Positions 29,231 to 40,484 are shown, counted from the first letter of the stretch. The stretch is 62,129 bases of DNA from Clostridia bacterium (GCA_026416815.1 JAOAEJ010000089.1:1-62129), one strand, 5' to 3'. Notes: generated from the sequence alone by a model not told the origin. Made by a program: numbers and translations.

Positions 29231-30769
29231 TTATTTAACTAATAAAGATTCTCCTGTCATTTCCTGCGGTTTTTCCAGTCCCAGTAGTTCAAGCATTGTA
29301 GGTGCAAGGTCTGCAAGTTTTCCTTCCTTCAATTTTGCATCGCCAAGTCCTACTCCGATAAGAGGAACAACGTTAGTTGTGTGTGCAGTAAATGCTCCAC
29401 CAGTCTCATAATCAACCATTTGTTCTGCATTACCATGGTCTGCAGTAATCAGCGCTACTCCGCCCTGCTCCTGTATTGCAGCAACTACTTTGCCTAAGCA
29501 CTGGTCAACAGTTTCTATAGCTGTTTTTGCTGCGTCAAATATGCCTGTATGTCCTACCATATCAGGATTTGCAAAATTTAGTACTATTACATCATACTTT
29601 TTGGATTTTATTCTTTCTACAGCTTCTTCTGCTACCTCATAAGCGCTCATTTCAGGCTTAAGGTCATAGGTAGCAACCTTTGGAGAAGGGATAAGAGCTC
29701 TATCCTCTCCTTCATATACAGTTTCCACACCACCATTAAAGAAGAAGGTAACATGGGCATATTTTTCTGTTTCTGCGATTCTAAGCTGTGTATAACCCTG
29801 TCTGCTTATATATTCGCCGAATGTATTAGAGAGGCTTTCCGGTTTAAATGCTACAACTGCGTTTTGTATAGTCTTGTCATATTGAGTCAGACAAACATAA
29901 TAAAGCGGGAAGTGGCCGTTTGCTCTTTCAAAACCTTGAAAATCAACATCGGTGAAGGTCCTTGTTATTTCCCTTGCCCTATCAGGCCTAAAGTTGAAGA
30001 AGATTACAGAGTCGTTTGCAGATATGGAAGCAACAGGCTTGCCATCCTCAACAATTACAGTAGGTTTTACGAATTCATCGTACTCCTCCTTAGCGTAAGA
30101 GTCAGCTACTGCGTCAACAGCATTAGTTGCAGTTACTCCCTGTCCTAAAACCATAGCATCATATGCCTGCTTAACTCTTTCCCATCTATTATCTCTATCC
30201 ATAGCGTAGTATCTGCCCATAACAGTAGCAATCTTACCTACGCCTATTTCTTTCAATTTAGCCTCGAGAGCCTCAATAAATGCTTTTGCACTATCGGGCG
30301 GAACATCTCTTCCGTCGAGGAAGCAGTGAACATATACGTCTTTTAATCCTTGCTTTTTAGCCAACTCTACTAATGCATAAAGATGGGTATTGTGACTGTG
30401 TACCCCTCCATCGGAGAGAAGACCGAACAAGTGAAGCTTTGAGTTGTTCTTTTTGCAGTTTTCTATGGCATCAAGGAATTCTTTCTTCTCAAAAAAATCC
30501 CCATCCTCTATGGATTTTGTTATCCTTGTAAGCTCCTGATATACGATTCTTCCAGCACCTATGTTGGTATGTCCAACCTCCGAGTTGCCCATCTGACCTC
30601 TAGGAAGGCCTACATCCATACCGCTGGTTTTAATAACCGTATTTGTGCACTCAGCTATTAATTTATCTATATTGGGCTTATTAGCAGCCTTAATGGCATT
30701 GCCATCTTCACGTGGGTTAAACCCAAATCCGTCCAGTATTATTAATGCAACCAATTTGTTACCTTTCAT
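29231..30769 (-). CDS. gpmI: 2,3-bisphosphoglycerate-independent phosphoglycerate mutase
   Basis: Interconverts 3- and 2-phosphoglycerate using two Mn2+ ions and a phosphoserine. 512 aa from the ATG at 30769, selected by a GGAG nine bases upstream; an ATG five codons earlier has no ribosome site. The metal site ILDGFG, the catalytic Ser in [16 protein letters not shown] and the ADHGNAEQM metal site are all present. It lies 219 bases after the pgk-tpi gene on the same strand; the glycolytic order gap, pgk-tpi, gpmI is the usual one in Clostridia. Confidence 0.97.
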   Translation of the reverse strand: MKGNKLVALIILDGFGFNPREDGNAIKAANKPNIDKLIAECTNTVIKTSGMDVGLPRGQMGNSEVGHTNIGAGRIVYQELTRITKSIEDGDFFEKKEFLDAIENCKKNNSKLHLFGLLSDGGVHSHNTHLYALVELAKKQGLKDVYVHCFLDGRDVPPDSAKAFIEALEAKLKEIGVGKIATVMGRYYAMDRDNRWERVKQAYDAMVLGQGVTATNAVDAVADSYAKEEYDEFVKPTVIVEDGKPVASISANDSVIFFNFRPDRAREITRTFTDVDFQGFERANGHFPLYYVCLTQYDKTIQNAVVAFKPESLSNTFGEYISRQGYTQLRIAETEKYAHVTFFFNGGVETVYEGEDRALIPSPKVATYDLKPEMSAYEVAEEAVERIKSKKYDVIVLNFANPDMVGHTGIFDAAKTAIETVDQCLGKVVAAIQEQGGVALITADHGNAEQMVDYETGGAFTAHTTNVVPLIGVGLGDAKLKEGKLADLAPTMLELLGLEKPQEMTGESLLVK

Positions 30770-30909
30770 ATCTACACTCTCCATTCACAGTAATTGTTGC
30801 TGTGTTTAATAAGTAAGTTCTATTTAACATTCCAGATAATTATATACCACAACTTTGCCATTTTGAATATGCACATTCTATAAACTTTTAAAGTCTACTA
30901 TTATGCTAA

Positions 30910-30941
30910 CTAACCCTCCAACAGTAAAGCCGGAGGGTTAG
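30910..30941 (-). other. Hairpin between pgk-tpi and gpmI
   Basis: CTAACCCTCC pairs with GGAGGGTTAG around a 12-base loop. The minus-strand tail is not T-rich, so it is probably a weak terminator or an mRNA processing or stability site. Confidence 0.5.
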
Positions 30942-30988
30942 TCAGTATTTTATACTAAATTTTTATTATTTAATTATTAAGCATTAGC

Positions 30989-32935
30989 TTACGCATTGAA
31001 TTTAGCTATCTTTTCAAAGTCATCAGCTTTTAAGCTTGCTCCACCTACAAGACCGCCATCAATATCGGACATATTGAAGAGTTCTTTTGCACTTGCAGCA
31101 GTTACGCTACCGCCGTACTGAATTCTTGTAGCTACTGAAACCTCTTCGCCATATAGCTCTTTAACTGTTTCTCTTATGATAGCGCAAACTTCATTTGCCT
31201 GCTCATTTGTAGCTGTTTTGCCTGTTCCGATAGCCCAGATAGGCTCATAAGCTATAACAATGTTCTTAACTTGTTCTGCACTCAAGCCGAGTAATGCAAT
31301 CTTAACCTGGAATCTTACGAGGTCAGCTGTTACTCCTTGCTCTCTCTGTGCGAGGGATTCACCTACACACACTATAGGAGTAATGCCGTATTTGTATGCA
31401 GCATGAACTTTCTTATTTACAGTTTCGTCAGTTTCAGCGAAGTACTGTCTTCTTTCGGAGTGACCGATTATTACATAGTCTACACCGAGGTCAGCAAGCA
31501 TTGGGCCGGAAATTTCGCCTGTAAATGCGCCTTTTTCTTCCCAGTGCATGTTCTGTGCAGCAACCTTGATATTGGAGCCTTCTACAGCTCTTTTAACGTC
31601 AGGAATACATACGAAAGGAACTCCTACAACAACTTCTGCCTCTGCTCCTTCTACTTTTGCCTTTAAGGACTGTACGAATTCTACAGCTTCTTTAGCTGTT
31701 TTATTCATTTTCCAGTTTCCTGCAGCAATTTTTTTTCTTGGGTTTTTATCCATTAATACATCTATTCCTGGAAGCACTTTACCTTCGAGGTATTCCAGTG
31801 AAGCACCGCCACCAGTAGAGATATGAGTTATCTTATCAGCAAAGCCCAATTGCTCAACCGCAGCAGCAGAGTCACCACCACCAACGATAGAGATTGAATC
31901 GGATTCAGCAACAGCTCTTGCAACTTCTTTAGTACCTGTTGCAAAGTTCGGGAATTCAAATACGCCCATAGGTCCGTTCCAGATGATAGTTTTTGCCTTC
32001 CTGATTTCTTTAGAGAAGTATTCTATTGTCTGTGAACCTATATCCATACCCATCCAACCGTCAGGCATAGCATCGGAAGGAACATATTTGTGCTCTGTAT
32101 CGTTCTTGAATTCCTGAGCTACGATACTGCCTATAGGAAGCATTAAGTTAACACCTTTTTGTTCTGCTTTTTCCATGAGGCTTCTAGCGAGGTCGAGTTT
32201 ATCGTCTTCACGGATTGATTCACCTATTTTGTAACCTTTAGCTTTGAGGAATGTGTAAGCCATACCTCCACCGATGATGAGTGAATCAACTTTATCTATA
32301 AGGTTTTCTATAACTGCTATCTTATCGGATACTTTCGCACCACCGAGTATAGCAACAAAAGGTCTTTCAGGGTTTGCAAGAGCCTTACCCATGAATTCAA
32401 TTTCCTTTTGGATGAGGTAACCGCAAACTGCAGGCAGGTAATCAGCTAAGCCCGCTGTGGAAGCGTGTGCTCTGTGAGCAGTTCCGAAAGCATCGTTTAC
32501 AAATATTTCAGCCAGACTTGCAAGCTCTTTTGCAAATGCCGGATCATTCTTTTCTTCTTCTTTGTGGAATCTTACGTTTTCGAGTATTAATACTTCTCCA
32601 GCTTTTAAAGCTGCAGCTTTAGCTTTTGCATCCTCACCTATAACGTCGCTAGCCATTATTACTTCCTTGCCGAGGAGCTCGCTCAATCTATCTGCTGTAG
32701 GCTTCATGCTGAATTTATCTTCAAAGCCGCTCTTTGGTCTTCCAAGGTGGGAAACCAATATAGTCTTTGCACCTTTGCTTACCAAGTATTTGATAGTAGG
32801 AAGCGCACCTACTATTCTCTTGTCATCAGTGATCCTTCTGTCTGCATCAAGAGGCACATTAAAGTCTACCCTTACTATAACCTTTTTACCGCTGACATCG
32901 ATATCTTCGATGGTTTTCTTGTTCATCATGCCCAT
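30989..32935 (-). CDS. Phosphoglycerate kinase - triosephosphate isomerase fusion
   Basis: Single 648-codon frame encoding two glycolytic enzymes. Residues 1-402 are a complete PGK ([22 protein letters not shown], and the C-terminal [16 protein letters not shown] nucleotide loop). Residues from about 402 are a complete TIM, with catalytic Lys in GNWKMNK, His in IIGHSERR and Glu in [12 protein letters not shown]. No separate start or ribosome site precedes the TIM part, and the linker is only a few residues. PGK-TIM fusions are known from Thermotoga maritima, where free PGK is also found. The junction contains a run of eight A residues (31729-31736). ATG at 32935 with GGAGAG upstream. Confidence 0.96.
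   Translation of the reverse strand: MGMMNKKTIEDIDVSGKKVIVRVDFNVPLDADRRITDDKRIVGALPTIKYLVSKGAKTILVSHLGRPKSGFEDKFSMKPTADRLSELLGKEVIMASDVIGEDAKAKAAALKAGEVLILENVRFHKEEEKNDPAFAKELASLAEIFVNDAFGTAHRAHASTAGLADYLPAVCGYLIQKEIEFMGKALANPERPFVAILGGAKVSDKIAVIENLIDKVDSLIIGGGMAYTFLKAKGYKIGESIREDDKLDLARSLMEKAEQKGVNLMLPIGSIVAQEFKNDTEHKYVPSDAMPDGWMGMDIGSQTIEYFSKEIRKAKTIIWNGPMGVFEFPNFATGTKEVARAVAESDSISIVGGGDSAAAVEQLGFADKITHISTGGGASLEYLEGKVLPGIDVLMDKNPRKKIAAGNWKMNKTAKEAVEFVQSLKAKVEGAEAEVVVGVPFVCIPDVKRAVEGSNIKVAAQNMHWEEKGAFTGEISGPMLADLGVDYVIIGHSERRQYFAETDETVNKKVHAAYKYGITPIVCVGESLAQREQGVTADLVRFQVKIALLGLSAEQVKNIVIAYEPIWAIGTGKTATNEQANEVCAIIRETVKELYGEEVSVATRIQYGGSVTAASAKELFNMSDIDGGLVGGASLKADDFEKIAKFNA
31729..31736 (-). 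other. A8 slippage-prone run at the PGK-TIM junction
   Basis: On the coding strand the codons read AGA AAA AAA ATT, so seven of the As form an A_AAA_AAA slippery heptamer in the correct phase. A -1 shift meets TAA after 9 codons (product about 411 aa). A +1 shift meets TGA after 7 codons (about 409 aa). Either would release PGK without TIM. Whether slippage occurs is inference. Confidence 0.6.
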
Positions 32936-33190
32936 TAAAATTCACTCTCCTACATTTATTTAATTTGTTGTTTTAAAATTAATTTCAATTCAGATATTTA
33001 TAATTAGTTTGGTTTTCATTTTGAAGAAATATTATGTATTGTATCCAAAAAACCTATCTAATTAACCGTAAACATTTTACATCTTTTTTTAGCTTATTTC
33101 AATAGTTCCAGCCAAAATTTATCTATTTTTTAACAAAGTCTGATAACTTTAATATTATTTATGTCTAAGCTCTATTATATTCATAACTAT

Positions 33191-33224
33191 AAAAGGTCCG
33201 GTAAAATATTTTACCGAACCTTTA
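33191..33224 (-). terminator. Terminator of gap
   Basis: A near-perfect palindrome of AAAGGTCCGGTAAAAT and its complement with one mismatch and T tracts. It separates gap from pgk-tpi, which lies 317 bases further on; the stretch 32936-33190 holds nothing else recognised and must contain the pgk-tpi promoter. Confidence 0.8.
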
Positions 33225-33252
33225 TCTTCATTGATATTATGTTGCAAAAAAA

Positions 33253-34377
<1,125 letters not shown>

Positions 34378-34491
34378 TTATTTTCTTTTTCAATAGTTTA
34401 AAAGTAAAATAATTTATTTTTTAACAATGTTTTTTTACTATAATGAATTTTGGACCTTTATTATATTATCCCGCTGCACATAAACTATGCA

Positions 34492-35397
34492 TTATTTTAT
34501 AACTACGGAATATTTGTCAACCAGCTTTACAGGGTGATACGACATCTTCGCTTTTCTAAGGCCCTCTATACCAAGGTCTTGTTCTCTGTTTATATATAAA
34601 GCTCCGGCTTGTTCCCACTCGTTGGAGCAGAACTGCTGATTTATAAAGGTGTAAAGCCCTTTTATTTTACTGTTAGCCTTTTCTATATGTATTACAGCGG
34701 TATCGCTGTTGAGCATTTCCCCTATTGTAAAAGCCTCAAATCTTCCGTTAACCTTTATAAGCGCACCCTTGTATGAAAGCTGTAAAAAATTATCCAGTGC
34801 CTCATAGTTGGCTAATTTTTCACAGTAAAGTGCTTTATGGTCTTCACAGCTTCTCTCAGAGCACCAGCCTTCCATTATACTTCGACAATCTTCGATATGA
34901 TTGTCATTCATTGGCACATACTCAAATTCGTATAGCTTTTTAAAATTATTTATATGATTACGTTTTCCGTCATATTTTTTACCCGATAAGTTTGTCATAT
35001 CACCTGTCAGGTATATATAGTCACTGTTGTCACGATCAAGGGCAATATCATCTTCAGAATTAGTCAGTGTCCTAAAGTATCCAAGTACTCCTTCTGCTAT
35101 CCTGCTAAACCTAAGCTGCCATCCTTTTTTGGTGAAATACTCCTTTAATTTATGTACAGTATCCTCTAATCTTTCGTTGTCCATTACCCCCAACGGCATG
35201 AAAGAAAAAGGCTCCTTTCCTTCAGGAACCGCAATAACACATAAAAAATCATTTATAATTATATATCTGCATCTATAGTAGTTCCGCCACATAAACAAGT
35301 TTGTAAAAGTCAGCTCCGAGACTTGAGGGTTGTGGCACTTTAAATACCTATCAAACAGAGCCTTATCACCTATATTAATTTCCGCAAAATCCAACAT
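34492..35397 (-). CDS. DUF2156 / LPG-synthase-C domain protein
   Basis: 301 aa from the ATG at 35397, preceded by GGAG and one base after the pfkA stop. It resembles the GNAT-fold domain (DUF2156) also found at the C-terminus of lysylphosphatidylglycerol synthases, with a GKKYDGKRNHINNFKK segment and a GLYTFINQQF segment typical of this group. There are no membrane helices, so a soluble acyl- or aminoacyl-transferase is likely; the substrate is unknown. Its coupling to pfkA appears positional only. Confidence 0.75.
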   Translation of the reverse strand: MLDFAEINIGDKALFDRYLKCHNPQVSELTFTNLFMWRNYYRCRYIIINDFLCVIAVPEGKEPFSFMPLGVMDNERLEDTVHKLKEYFTKKGWQLRFSRIAEGVLGYFRTLTNSEDDIALDRDNSDYIYLTGDMTNLSGKKYDGKRNHINNFKKLYEFEYVPMNDNHIEDCRSIMEGWCSERSCEDHKALYCEKLANYEALDNFLQLSYKGALIKVNGRFEAFTIGEMLNSDTAVIHIEKANSKIKGLYTFINQQFCSNEWEQAGALYINREQDLGIEGLRKAKMSYHPVKLVDKYSVVIK

Positions 35398-35398
35398 T

Positions 35399-36484
35399 TT
35401 AATCTCCAAATCCAACTCCTACGCTCTTTGCTATTCTTACAAGTTCACCGTCAGGAGGTACGGTTTTAAGTGTTCCTACTGCTTCTTCAAGGGGGACTCC
35501 AACTATATCGTTACCCTGCAGCCCTACCATCATACCGAAATTTCCCGCATTAATCAATTCAACAGCTGCTACCCCATATCTGGTTGACAAAATTCTATCA
35601 TAGGGTATAGGCCTTCCACCTCTTTGGAGGTGACCCAATACAGTTACCCTGGTCTCGATACCGGTCAATTTTTCTATATCCTCGGCAATTTTATTTCCTA
35701 TACCTCCAAGTCTTATTGGATCGGGACTATCCTTTACAACCTTACTCACAACTAACTCACCGTCCACAGACTTTGCACCTTCTGCAACAACTACTATGCT
35801 GAAGCTTTTACCGGAGTTTTTTCTTTCCAGTATTTTTTGTGCAACTTTATTTATATCATAAGGTATTTCAGGAATAAGTATAATATCAGCACCTCCGGCA
35901 ATACCCGATTCTATAGCTATCCATCCCGCATATCTCCCCATGACTTCAAGGATCATTACCCTATGATGAGATTCTGCAGTGGAATGAAGTTTATCTATAG
36001 CTTCTGTAGCAGTTTCAACAGCAGTCATAAAGCCAAAGGTAACATCTGTAGCCGACAGGTCGTTGTCTATGGTCTTAGGTACTCCTACCACCTTTAACCC
36101 TTTTCTTGCAAAGTCTCTGGCACTGGTCAAGGTACCATCTCCACCTATAAGAACAAGGCAGTCTATACCAAACATATCCATGTTGTTTATTACCCGTTCT
36201 GACATATCCTTATATTCAATATTGCCGTCCTTCACAACCCTGAATTCAAAAGGGTTATCCCTATTGGAAGTACCAAGTATTGTACCTCCTTTATCAAGAA
36301 TACCCGTTACATCTTCCAGCTTTAATTTAATAAAGTCATTCATTACAAGGCCTCTGTATCCATCCTTATAACCTATGACCTCATATCCGTATTTGACCAT
36401 AGCAGTTTTTACAACACCTCTTATAACTGCATTTAACCCTGGACAATCTCCACCACCGGTGAGTACTCCGATTTTTTTTACCAT
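35399..36484 (-). CDS. pfkA: 6-phosphofructokinase
   Basis: Phosphorylates fructose-6-phosphate. 361 aa, longer than E. coli PfkA (about 320), as in group III enzymes. Substrate motifs PKTIDNDL and EVMGRYAGW and the N-terminal LTGGGDCPGLNA are present. At the two positions that separate donors, it has Gly in IGGDGT (Gly104 of E. coli, ATP-type) but Lys in PKTIDND (Lys124, shared with PPi enzymes). ATP use is most likely from the Gly, but the mixture leaves PPi or dual use open. ATG with AGGAGGAG upstream; 12 bases after the peptidase stop. Confidence 0.95.
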   Translation of the reverse strand: MVKKIGVLTGGGDCPGLNAVIRGVVKTAMVKYGYEVIGYKDGYRGLVMNDFIKLKLEDVTGILDKGGTILGTSNRDNPFEFRVVKDGNIEYKDMSERVINNMDMFGIDCLVLIGGDGTLTSARDFARKGLKVVGVPKTIDNDLSATDVTFGFMTAVETATEAIDKLHSTAESHHRVMILEVMGRYAGWIAIESGIAGGADIILIPEIPYDINKVAQKILERKNSGKSFSIVVVAEGAKSVDGELVVSKVVKDSPDPIRLGGIGNKIAEDIEKLTGIETRVTVLGHLQRGGRPIPYDRILSTRYGVAAVELINAGNFGMMVGLQGNDIVGVPLEEAVGTLKTVPPDGELVRIAKSVGVGFGD

Positions 36485-36496
36485 ATCAACTCCTCC

Positions 36497-37609
36497 TTAT
36501 GCTACATTTTTTATAATAGCTACAAGAAACTCGGTAGCTCTAACCATATCGTCAATGTTGATTTGCTCTTCAACACTATGGACTTTGTCCATACCAACAC
36601 TTATATCTACCGCCTGTATTCCCTTGCTGTTTACTATATTGGTATCGCTTCCTCCTCCCGTAGCCTCCAGTATCAGTTCAATACCTGTGTCATCGGAAGC
36701 CCTTCGGAGTATGGAAATAATATCATCGCTTTCACTTATATTGAATGCAGGATACATTAAATCGGATTTAAACTCTATACTTCCACCAAACTTAGCAGCA
36801 GCTTTTTCAAAGCACTCCTTCATATGGGCAGTTTGTTCTTCAAGCTTTTTCGGTTCTCTACTTCTTGCTTCAGCGTGAATTTCCAGCCTGTCACAAATGA
36901 TGTTGGTAGCTTGCCCGCCGTTAATAATACCTACATTGGCAGTTGTTTCTTTATCAATACGCCCCAGCTTCATACCCGCTATGGCTTCTGAGGCTATCTG
37001 GATTGCGTTTATTCCCTTCTCAGGCTCGAGACCGGCATGGGCAGCCTTACCCTTTACTATAATATCAATTTTGTTTTGAGAAGGGGCTTTGACAGCTACC
37101 GTTCCTATTTTTCCGCCGTCGTCCATAATAAACCCATATTTTGCGTAAATCTTGCTATAGTCGAGGTTCTTTGCTCCCAGCAAACCGCCCTCCTCGGCAA
37201 CAGTAAATGCGATTTGTATATCACCATGCTGTATATTATCCTCTTTTAGAACTCTGAGCGCCTCAAAAATACACTCTACCCCTGCAAGGTCATCCCCCCC
37301 AAGTATGGTTGTTCCGTCAGTCTTTATTATATTCCCATCCACTACAGGATTCTTACCTATCCCCGGTACAACAGTATCCATATGAGCCATCAGAAGTATC
37401 GCCGGAACATCCTTTGTTCCTTTTATGCTGCATATCAGATTTCCTGCATTCCCGCCTATTTTCCCTCCGGTGTCGTCTTCATATACCGCCAAGCCCATTC
37501 CCTCAAGCTTTGACTTTAACACATCCGCCATTTTTCGTTCCTGCAGGGTAAGACTATCAATTCGCACCAGCTCAATGAATTCATTCACTATTCTGTCTCT
37601 GCTAACCAC
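36497..37609 (-). CDS. M20-family peptidase, PepT-like
   Basis: Cytoplasmic two-zinc aminopeptidase, probably for tripeptides. 370 aa, starting with GTG at 37609 (GGAGTG seven bases upstream; the nearby ATG is out of frame). Metal ligands and catalytic residues are visible: His-Asp in LMAHMDTVVPG, Asp in LGGDDLAG, the Glu-Glu pair in TVAEEGG, and Asp in FIMDDGG. The dimerisation domain includes the conserved His in GKAAHAG. It is first in a unit with pfkA and the DUF2156 gene. Confidence 0.9.
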   Translation of the reverse strand: MVSRDRIVNEFIELVRIDSLTLQERKMADVLKSKLEGMGLAVYEDDTGGKIGGNAGNLICSIKGTKDVPAILLMAHMDTVVPGIGKNPVVDGNIIKTDGTTILGGDDLAGVECIFEALRVLKEDNIQHGDIQIAFTVAEEGGLLGAKNLDYSKIYAKYGFIMDDGGKIGTVAVKAPSQNKIDIIVKGKAAHAGLEPEKGINAIQIASEAIAGMKLGRIDKETTANVGIINGGQATNIICDRLEIHAEARSREPKKLEEQTAHMKECFEKAAAKFGGSIEFKSDLMYPAFNISESDDIISILRRASDDTGIELILEATGGGSDTNIVNSKGIQAVDISVGMDKVHSVEEQINIDDMVRATEFLVAIIKNVA

Positions 37610-37674
37610 TCATATCACTCCAATCCACTCAATCTAAGTATACTATGCTATTAAATGCATTCCTGTATTCATTA

Positions 37675-38169
37675 TCACCATTCATATTTTGTAAGCTTAC
37701 CGTCCTCTACCAGTCCTGTAAAATCCCACTGTCTCTGTACTTCGTAAGCCACTATAGCTACAGAATTGCCAAGATTGAGGGATCTTATAGTTCCCCTCAT
37801 TGGAATTCTTATACACCAATCCTTATTTTCCCTTAATAGCTCCTCGGGTAAGCCTGATGTCTCTTTGCCAAAAACTATAAAACTGTCATCAGGATACCTG
37901 ACATCAGCATATGTATTTATTGCCTTTGTTGTAGCATAATAAAATGCCTTTTCAGGATATTTTTCACGCAGTTCTTGAAAACTGTCATAGTACTGTATGT
38001 CTACCTCATTCCAATAATCCAGCCCTGCCCGCTTAAGATACCTGTCATCTACCGAAAAGCCTAACGGCCTCACAAGGTGTAGCTTGGCACCAATTGCAGC
38101 ACAGGTTCTTGCGATATTTCCCGTATTTTGAGGTATTTCCGGTTGTACCAGAACTATATTTAAAATCAA
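37675..38169 (-). CDS. trmL: tRNA (cytidine/uridine-34 2'-O)-methyltransferase
   Basis: SPOUT-class enzyme that methylates the wobble ribose of certain leucine tRNAs. 164 aa from a TTG at 38169 with GGAGGAAG upstream. The knot motifs are clear: VQPEIPQNTGNIARTCAA at the N-terminus, VFGKETSGLP in the middle and RIPMRGTIRSLNLGNSVAI at the C-terminus. Monocistronic; no clear terminator downstream. Confidence 0.93.
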   Translation of the reverse strand: MILNIVLVQPEIPQNTGNIARTCAAIGAKLHLVRPLGFSVDDRYLKRAGLDYWNEVDIQYYDSFQELREKYPEKAFYYATTKAINTYADVRYPDDSFIVFGKETSGLPEELLRENKDWCIRIPMRGTIRSLNLGNSVAIVAYEVQRQWDFTGLVEDGKLTKYEW

Positions 38170-38256
38170 ATGTCTTCCTCCTCACATTATAGATGGTTAA
38201 GAATTCAAGAGCTTGCTACAGATTATAATTTGCAATTATATAAATTTTATCGCTGG

Positions 38257-38363
38257 CTAGTGCATTTTTAACATTACAAATTTCTATTAATTCTAATGTT
38301 AAAAATGCACTTCCTTGATTGTTGTGCCTTGCTGTTAGAAACGAATTCTGTACAAGGCACTAG
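38257..38363 (+). repeat. 107-bp dispersed two-hairpin repeat, copy B
   Basis: Same length, ends (CTAGTGC and GCACTAG) and two-hairpin structure as copy A; roughly nine of ten bases agree. Lies in the spacer upstream of trmL and downstream of cheX. Confidence 0.9.
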
Positions 38364-38440
38364 TACTTTCCCATAACTGGATATTTATACGTAAATGCAA
38401 CTATACATATAATATTACCACAAATAAGTTTTTTCAAATA

Positions 38441-38468
38441 AAAAAGATGGCTTTTAAGGCCACCTTTA
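38441..38468 (-). terminator. Terminator of cheX
   Basis: AAAGATGGC pairs with GCCACCTTT with one mismatch, followed on the minus strand by TTTTTTATTTG. Confidence 0.8.
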
Positions 38469-38493
38469 GACAAATTTACTTAATTATTTTTAC

Positions 38494-38958
38494 TTATTCC
38501 TGTATGGATATATCTATTTCCATCAAATCACCATTGTCAAAGTTGAGAGGTACGCATATTGTCTTCATTTTGTTTGAGGATATTTGAAGATTATCTCCAA
38601 TAAGGAGAGAAGGCGGAGTTATTTCTACTCCAATACCCTTATTATATAGTATTGTCGCAGTATTACCGAGTATCATGTTTGTCAACTCGGAGATTGCGCT
38701 TTTAGATATGTCATCCAATTCCGTTACCGGCATACCGCACATCATGCTTGAAGCAATTCCCATTGCAACATTTTTATTCATTGAAAATATAGCCTGTCCC
38801 CTAATCTTGCCTGTTATCCCAACTATTATTACAATTTGATCACCACTATATGGAGAGGTTTTTATATATACTTTTCCAAGCTTTGCATTTACTCCGGCAA
38901 TTTGGCCTAAAACAGTTTGGCTTGCCTCAATAAAAGGGTTTATATACTCGATATTCAT
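38494..38958 (-). CDS. cheX: CheX-family phosphatase-like protein
   Basis: 154 aa of the CheC/CheX/FliY family. CheX removes phosphate from the chemotaxis regulator CheY. The single active-site motif is present as ISELTNMILGN (Glu and Asn at the expected spacing), as in CheX, which has one rather than the two sites of CheC. ATG at 38958 with GGTGGGAG upstream. No other chemotaxis genes are adjacent, so it may act on a distant CheY or another receiver. Confidence 0.85.
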   Translation of the reverse strand: MNIEYINPFIEASQTVLGQIAGVNAKLGKVYIKTSPYSGDQIVIIVGITGKIRGQAIFSMNKNVAMGIASSMMCGMPVTELDDISKSAISELTNMILGNTATILYNKGIGVEITPPSLLIGDNLQISSNKMKTICVPLNFDNGDLMEIDISIQE

Positions 38959-39415
38959 GCGATACTCCCACCTTTATCCAGATTATCATTGGTTTTTAAT
39001 ATAATTAGATTAAATCTTTTCTATATACGGAACAGTTTATAAATGCAAGGTATCATATAGAATCTATTGCAGCTTGATTATATATATTGTGCAATATCTT
39101 TTCTCTATTCTAGAATTAGCATGTCTAATAACAAAATCAATAAAGTTTCTTCAATCAGCGAATTAAGAAAAGTCTATATCAATACAAAGGTGTTTCAGTT
39201 AGCAAAATACTTTTACTATATTCTATATTAACGGCAAAAATCCTCTTTTACTTAACAGATTTTTATATTTTTTAACAAAATTTTAGTTATTGGATCATCG
39301 TACAATTGATTTCTCCACCATTATTTTTTCCCTACGCAAATTCTATTTATAAATTATTGTTATAGTGATTTAAAAGAACTCTTTTTGGGATAATATAAAC
39401 AGGAGGTTGTGATTT
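38959..39415. other. Divergent intergenic region between cheX and splB
   Basis: 457 AT-rich bases with no recognised gene or RNA. splB is expected to have a forespore sigma-G promoter; I could not identify one with confidence. Confidence 0.35.
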
Positions 39416-40444
39416 ATGAAGCTTTTCATGCCTGAAAGAGTCTTTTTTGAGCCATCCTCACTAAAATACCCGTTGGGCGAGGAACTATATAAATACTTTG
39501 AAAATAAGGGGATTGAAATAATTAAAACCCCTATTCAGAATGTTTCCAGGTCTATACCGGGAAAAACAGAGAAACATAAATATGCACGTTCTAAAAAAAC
39601 TCTTGTTATAGCTACTAAAAAAAGTTTAAACCTGGATGTATGTAAGCCTTCAGCTGACTTTGAGTTTTCGCTTGTTACAAACTGCCCGGGAAATTGTGAA
39701 TACTGCTATCTCCAAACCACTCAAGGATTTAAGCCTTATTTGAGGACATATGTTAATCTTGAGGATATATTCAGTACAATAAAGCGCCATATTGCTAAAA
39801 ACAATGGTGATGTAACCACTTTTGAGGTTGCCAGTGCCGGTGACCCCCTGGCTTTGGAACATATAACAGGAAGTTTGGGCAAAACTATAGAGTTTTTCGG
39901 CAGCTTGGATAATGGCCGCCTCCGTGTTGTAACAAAGTTTAGCAATGTTGATTCACTCTTGAATCTAAAACACAACGGTCATACCCGCTTTAGGGTCAGT
40001 ATTAACTCAAGGCATGTTATCCAAAGCTTTGAACATAATACTGCAAGCTTTGAAGAGCGTATAGAGGCTGCTGCAAAGCTTGCTCATGCGGGCTATCCTA
40101 TAGGTTTTATCGTTGCACCTATTATGGTCTATGAACATTGGAAGGAAGAATACCTTGAGCTCTTCGATAAGCTTAGAGCGCAAATTCAAATTGACAGGCT
40201 TAGTACCCCTGCAACCTTTGAACTTATACAACATAGATTTACACCTATAGCCAAACAGTTTATTTTACAACGTTTTCCCGGTACAAAACTTGATATGGAT
40301 GAGTCGAAACGTGCTTTAAAGTGGGGAAAATTCGGCAGGTTTAAATACGTTTATCCAAAAGAAACTGCTTTGGAGATTAAGGAATATATATCTACGCTGA
40401 TTACTGAAAGATTTCCCGGTGCAGTTATAGATTATTTCACATAA
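39416..40444 (+). CDS. splB: Spore photoproduct lyase-like radical SAM protein
   Basis: Repairs the thymine dimer (spore photoproduct) formed in spore DNA under UV, during germination. 342 aa, the standard length. The radical-SAM cluster is C90, C94, C97 in CPGNCEYCYLQ, at the same numbers as in the B. subtilis enzyme as I recall it, and the flanking Tyr residues (Y96, Y98) are kept. However, the hydrogen-donor cysteine (C141 in B. subtilis, in a FEAACTSD-like context) is Ser in FEVASAGD, and only one other Cys (C76) exists in the protein. ATG with AGGAGG upstream. Activity may therefore be altered or use another donor. Confidence 0.9.
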   Translation: MKLFMPERVFFEPSSLKYPLGEELYKYFENKGIEIIKTPIQNVSRSIPGKTEKHKYARSKKTLVIATKKSLNLDVCKPSADFEFSLVTNCPGNCEYCYLQTTQGFKPYLRTYVNLEDIFSTIKRHIAKNNGDVTTFEVASAGDPLALEHITGSLGKTIEFFGSLDNGRLRVVTKFSNVDSLLNLKHNGHTRFRVSINSRHVIQSFEHNTASFEERIEAAAKLAHAGYPIGFIVAPIMVYEHWKEEYLELFDKLRAQIQIDRLSTPATFELIQHRFTPIAKQFILQRFPGTKLDMDESKRALKWGKFGRFKYVYPKETALEIKEYISTLITERFPGAVIDYFT

Positions 40445-40453
40445 AATCCCCAC

Positions 40454-40484
40454 AAAAAAGGGTGAGTTCAATACCCACCCTTTT
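40454..40484. terminator. Bidirectional terminator between splB and the spoVA cluster
   Basis: AAAAGGGTG pairs with CACCCTTTT around a 13-base loop, T-rich on both strands. Confidence 0.8.

Noticed and set aside
39060..39415. Sigma-G promoter for splB and forespore promoters for the spoVA cluster
   Set aside because: Expected from biology, but no -35/-10 pair matched well enough to report.
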